NCBI GenBank assembly: GCA_903829565.1
Contig: CAIKQM010000412.1
Location: 1-6,992, forward strand
DNA length: 6,992 nucleotides
Direction of reading: 5' to 3'
DNA from: an uncultured Planctomycetota bacterium
GTDB taxonomy: Bacteria > Planctomycetota > UBA1135 > GCA-002686595
Shown here piece after piece: positions 5,733 through 6,992 of the stretch. The notes under the pieces are model-generated. The model did not search any database, was not told the DNA's origin, and saw nothing but the letters and a program-made list of their open reading frames with translations. The first letter of the stretch is position 1. Each line of letters starts with the position of its first letter. The position numbers and the translations under genes were made by a program.

Positions 5733-6333
5733 GCAGGTGGCCACTGACATCACGCGGACGTATCGCGTGTGCAGTTTCGGCGCACGCTGGTACTGCCGTC
5801 TGTACCACCGCGCACGCATCGAAGGCTTAGAGCACCTGCCGCGTGATGGCCGTGTGCTGTTGGCCGCCAACCACACCACGTGGTTGGATATCTTGCTGCT
5901 AGGCGGCTTTGTGCCTCGGCATGTGGCCTTTGTGGCGCGCGATACGTTGGCTCAGTGGGGCTGGTTGCGCTGGACCATGGAGCAGTGCCGCGCCATCCTC
6001 ATCAAGCGCGGTGCCGGTGATCGCGGCGCCGTGCGTGAGATGGTGGCCCACCTAGAGGCCGAAGATTGCGTGGCGATTTTTCCGGAGGGAACGCGGTCTC
6101 GCGACGGATCCTTGCAGGAGATCAAAGGCGGCGTCCTCATGGCTGCCAAGCTAGGTGCCGCGCCGATCGTGCCGGTTGGGATCCAAGGCGGGCACCGGGC
6201 CTGGGGACGCGGGATGACGCTGCCGTTGCCGCGCAAACTCGTGGTGCGCTTCGGCGCGCCCATTCCGTCGAATGACCCGCAGGCCGTTGAGAAGCTGAGC
6301 GCAGCTTTGCGCGCGCTCTCGGGCCAAGGCTGA
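5722..6333 (+). CDS. plsC: 1-acyl-sn-glycerol-3-phosphate acyltransferase (PlsC family)
   Basis: A 203-residue acyltransferase of the PlsC family, which adds the second fatty acid to lysophosphatidic acid to make phosphatidic acid at the cytoplasmic membrane. The catalytic motif H-x4-D is His51-Asp56 in ANHTTWLD. The substrate-binding block FPEGTRS lies at 120-126, followed by IKGGVLMAAKLGAAPIVPVGIQG (134-156), which holds the fourth conserved block. Residues 57-72 are hydrophobic and may contact the membrane. The protein is short relative to many PlsC proteins (about 240), lacking a long N-terminal membrane anchor. The ATG lies inside the end of cmk (11-base overlap), and AAGGCGGA at 5703-5710 is a possible ribosome binding site, so the two are probably coupled. 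The exact acyl acceptor, including other lysophospholipids, cannot be told from sequence. Confidence 0.9.
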   Translation: MAVEQVATDITRTYRVCSFGARWYCRLYHRARIEGLEHLPRDGRVLLAANHTTWLDILLLGGFVPRHVAFVARDTLAQWGWLRWTMEQCRAILIKRGAGDRGAVREMVAHLEAEDCVAIFPEGTRSRDGSLQEIKGGVLMAAKLGAAPIVPVGIQGGHRAWGRGMTLPLPRKLVVRFGAPIPSNDPQAVEKLSAALRALSGQG

Positions 6334-6351
6334 GCCCGCTCGGGCTTGGTT
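6333..6351 (+). terminator. Weak terminator-like hairpin after plsC
   Basis: AGCCC (6333-6337) pairs with GGGCT (6342-6346) across a four-base loop, directly at the plsC stop codon, and is followed by TGGTT. The T-run is too poor for a strong intrinsic terminator, so it may attenuate rather than stop transcription into rpsA. Confidence 0.35.
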
Positions 6352-6497
6352 CCACGCCAGGAACCGCCGCGGTGGATAGACGGCTGGCTCGCCATCGAGT
6401 AGCTTATTCCCCCTTGCTTGTGCGCCGCAGGCTTCGTCTCCGCCGGGGACGGACTGTGCCGTGCAGGCCTTCGCAGGCTGCGCACCCGGTGTCCGGG
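6348..6497 (+). promoter_or_regulatory. Hairpin-rich leader upstream of rpsA
   Basis: Several inverted repeats follow each other. GGTTCC/GGAACC is at 6348-6365 (six-base loop). CGTCTCC/GGGGACG is at 6435-6451 (three-base loop, one G-T pair). GTGC...GCAC encloses GCCT-TCGC-AGGC at 6461-6485. CCCGG/CCGGG is at 6485-6497 (three-base loop). Together they suggest a folded mRNA leader. Protein S1 represses its own synthesis through its leader in E. coli, so a control role is plausible here, but no known riboswitch or leader motif is recognised. I see no convincing promoter in this stretch. Confidence 0.4.
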
Positions 6498-6543
6498 AGT
6501 GACGCCTATCAAGAACCCTGACTTCTACGACTCCACATTCCGA

Positions 6544-6992
6544 ATGGCTCCCGTCTGGAACAAGATCAAGCAGTTCGACCTTTCTCAGGATGAACTGAAT
6601 TCCCGCCTCAACGCCGCGTTTGGCGGCATGACGAACGAGGTCCTCGACGACCTGCTCAACCTGTCCATCAAGGACATCATTCCCGGCTCGATCGTGATCG
6701 CCAAGGTCGACTCGGTCGACGAGCGCTCCGGCATGGTGGTGATGGATGTCGGTGGCAAGGCTGAAGGTCAGATCGCGATCTCCGAGTTCGGCGAAGTGAT
6801 GCCGAAGGCCGGAGAGACCTACGAGGTCTACTACGAAGGTCTCGACGACAGCGACCAAGCCAACCTGTCGAAGCGTCGCGCCGATCGCACTCGTGCTTGG
6901 GAACGCGTCAGCACCAAGTACAAGGAAGGCGACGAAGTTCAAGGCATCGTCCAGCGCAAGATCAAGGGCGGTTTGCTCGTCGACGTCGAAGG
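6544..6992 (+). CDS. rpsA: 30S ribosomal protein S1, N-terminal part, runs off right edge
   Basis: The first 149 residues of ribosomal protein S1, which helps the small ribosomal subunit capture and unfold mRNA. After a helical N-terminus (NKIKQFDLSQDELNSRL), the first S1/OB-fold repeat spans about 45-113 (IIPGSIVIAKVDSVD, VMDVGGKAEGQIAISEF, NLSKRRADR). The second repeat begins at about 119 with WERVSTKYKEGDEVQGIV and KIKGGLLVDVEG, the best-conserved S1 block. The start is uncertain: the ATG at 6544 has no Shine-Dalgarno sequence, and the frame is open upstream to 6403, so a GTG at 6499 would add 15 residues. Weak Shine-Dalgarno sequences are common for rpsA. Codons differ from the neighbouring rightward genes, with more ATC, GTC, AAG, GAC and CTC, as expected for a highly expressed gene. 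The remaining S1 repeats are beyond the window. Confidence 0.93.
   Translation, partial: MAPVWNKIKQFDLSQDELNSRLNAAFGGMTNEVLDDLLNLSIKDIIPGSIVIAKVDSVDERSGMVVMDVGGKAEGQIAISEFGEVMPKAGETYEVYYEGLDDSDQANLSKRRADRTRAWERVSTKYKEGDEVQGIVQRKIKGGLLVDVE

Noticed and set aside
5151..5879. Minus-strand open frame of 242 residues opposite cmk and plsC
   Set aside because: Antisense to two confidently identified genes and shows no recognisable motif.
6151..6942. Minus-strand open frame of 263 residues opposite plsC and rpsA
   Set aside because: It spans two recognised genes on the other strand; its Val/Asp/Leu-rich look comes from the codon bias of rpsA.
1..6992. Mobile element, CRISPR array, toxin-antitoxin or defence system
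   Set aside because: No transposase, integrase, spaced repeat array, tRNA-linked attachment site or recognisable defence domain was seen in either strand.

Overview
The window is about 7 kb of GC-rich bacterial DNA with densely packed genes and no mobile elements, CRISPR arrays, tRNA or rRNA genes that I can see. The best guess for the source is a Gram-negative (diderm) bacterium, probably of the phylum Planctomycetota. This rests on the sigma-54 N-terminus (the MIQAMQILQLP style of region I), a secretin-like protein of a kind I associate with planctomycetes, and the cmk-plsC-rpsA gene order. An lpxH gene supports an outer membrane containing lipid A. The phylum call is inference from remembered family patterns, not from a search.

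Left part, minus strand (about 1-2254): a 522-residue protein of unknown function with a secretin-like beta region is followed after 85 bases by rpoN (sigma-54). Only the first 200 residues of rpoN lie inside the window. The two genes are probably co-transcribed leftward.

Centre (2255-2342): an 88-base divergent intergenic region. It holds a candidate sigma-54 -24/-12 element facing right, framed by a 6-bp inverted repeat and then by an 8-bp direct repeat.

Right part, plus strand (2343-6992): a tightly spaced run of genes. These are a degenerate GGDEF-domain protein, an NtrC-type sigma-54 response regulator (receiver, AAA+ and Fis-type HTH), lpxH (lipid A synthesis), cmk (CMP/dCMP kinase), plsC (lysophosphatidic acid acyltransferase) and, after a 210-base leader rich in hairpins, the start of rpsA (ribosomal protein S1), which runs off the right edge.

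Taken together, a sigma-54 gene and a sigma-54-dependent activator lie back to back around a promoter region that itself has a sigma-54-like element. The activator is in one run with a catalytically dead GGDEF protein and with envelope-lipid and nucleotide housekeeping genes. The most interesting points are this possible self-regulating sigma-54 circuit, the inactive GGDEF partner, the unusual activator motifs (GAFTDA with an Asp-Asp Walker B), the apparent internal duplication in the 522-residue protein, and the structured rpsA leader.
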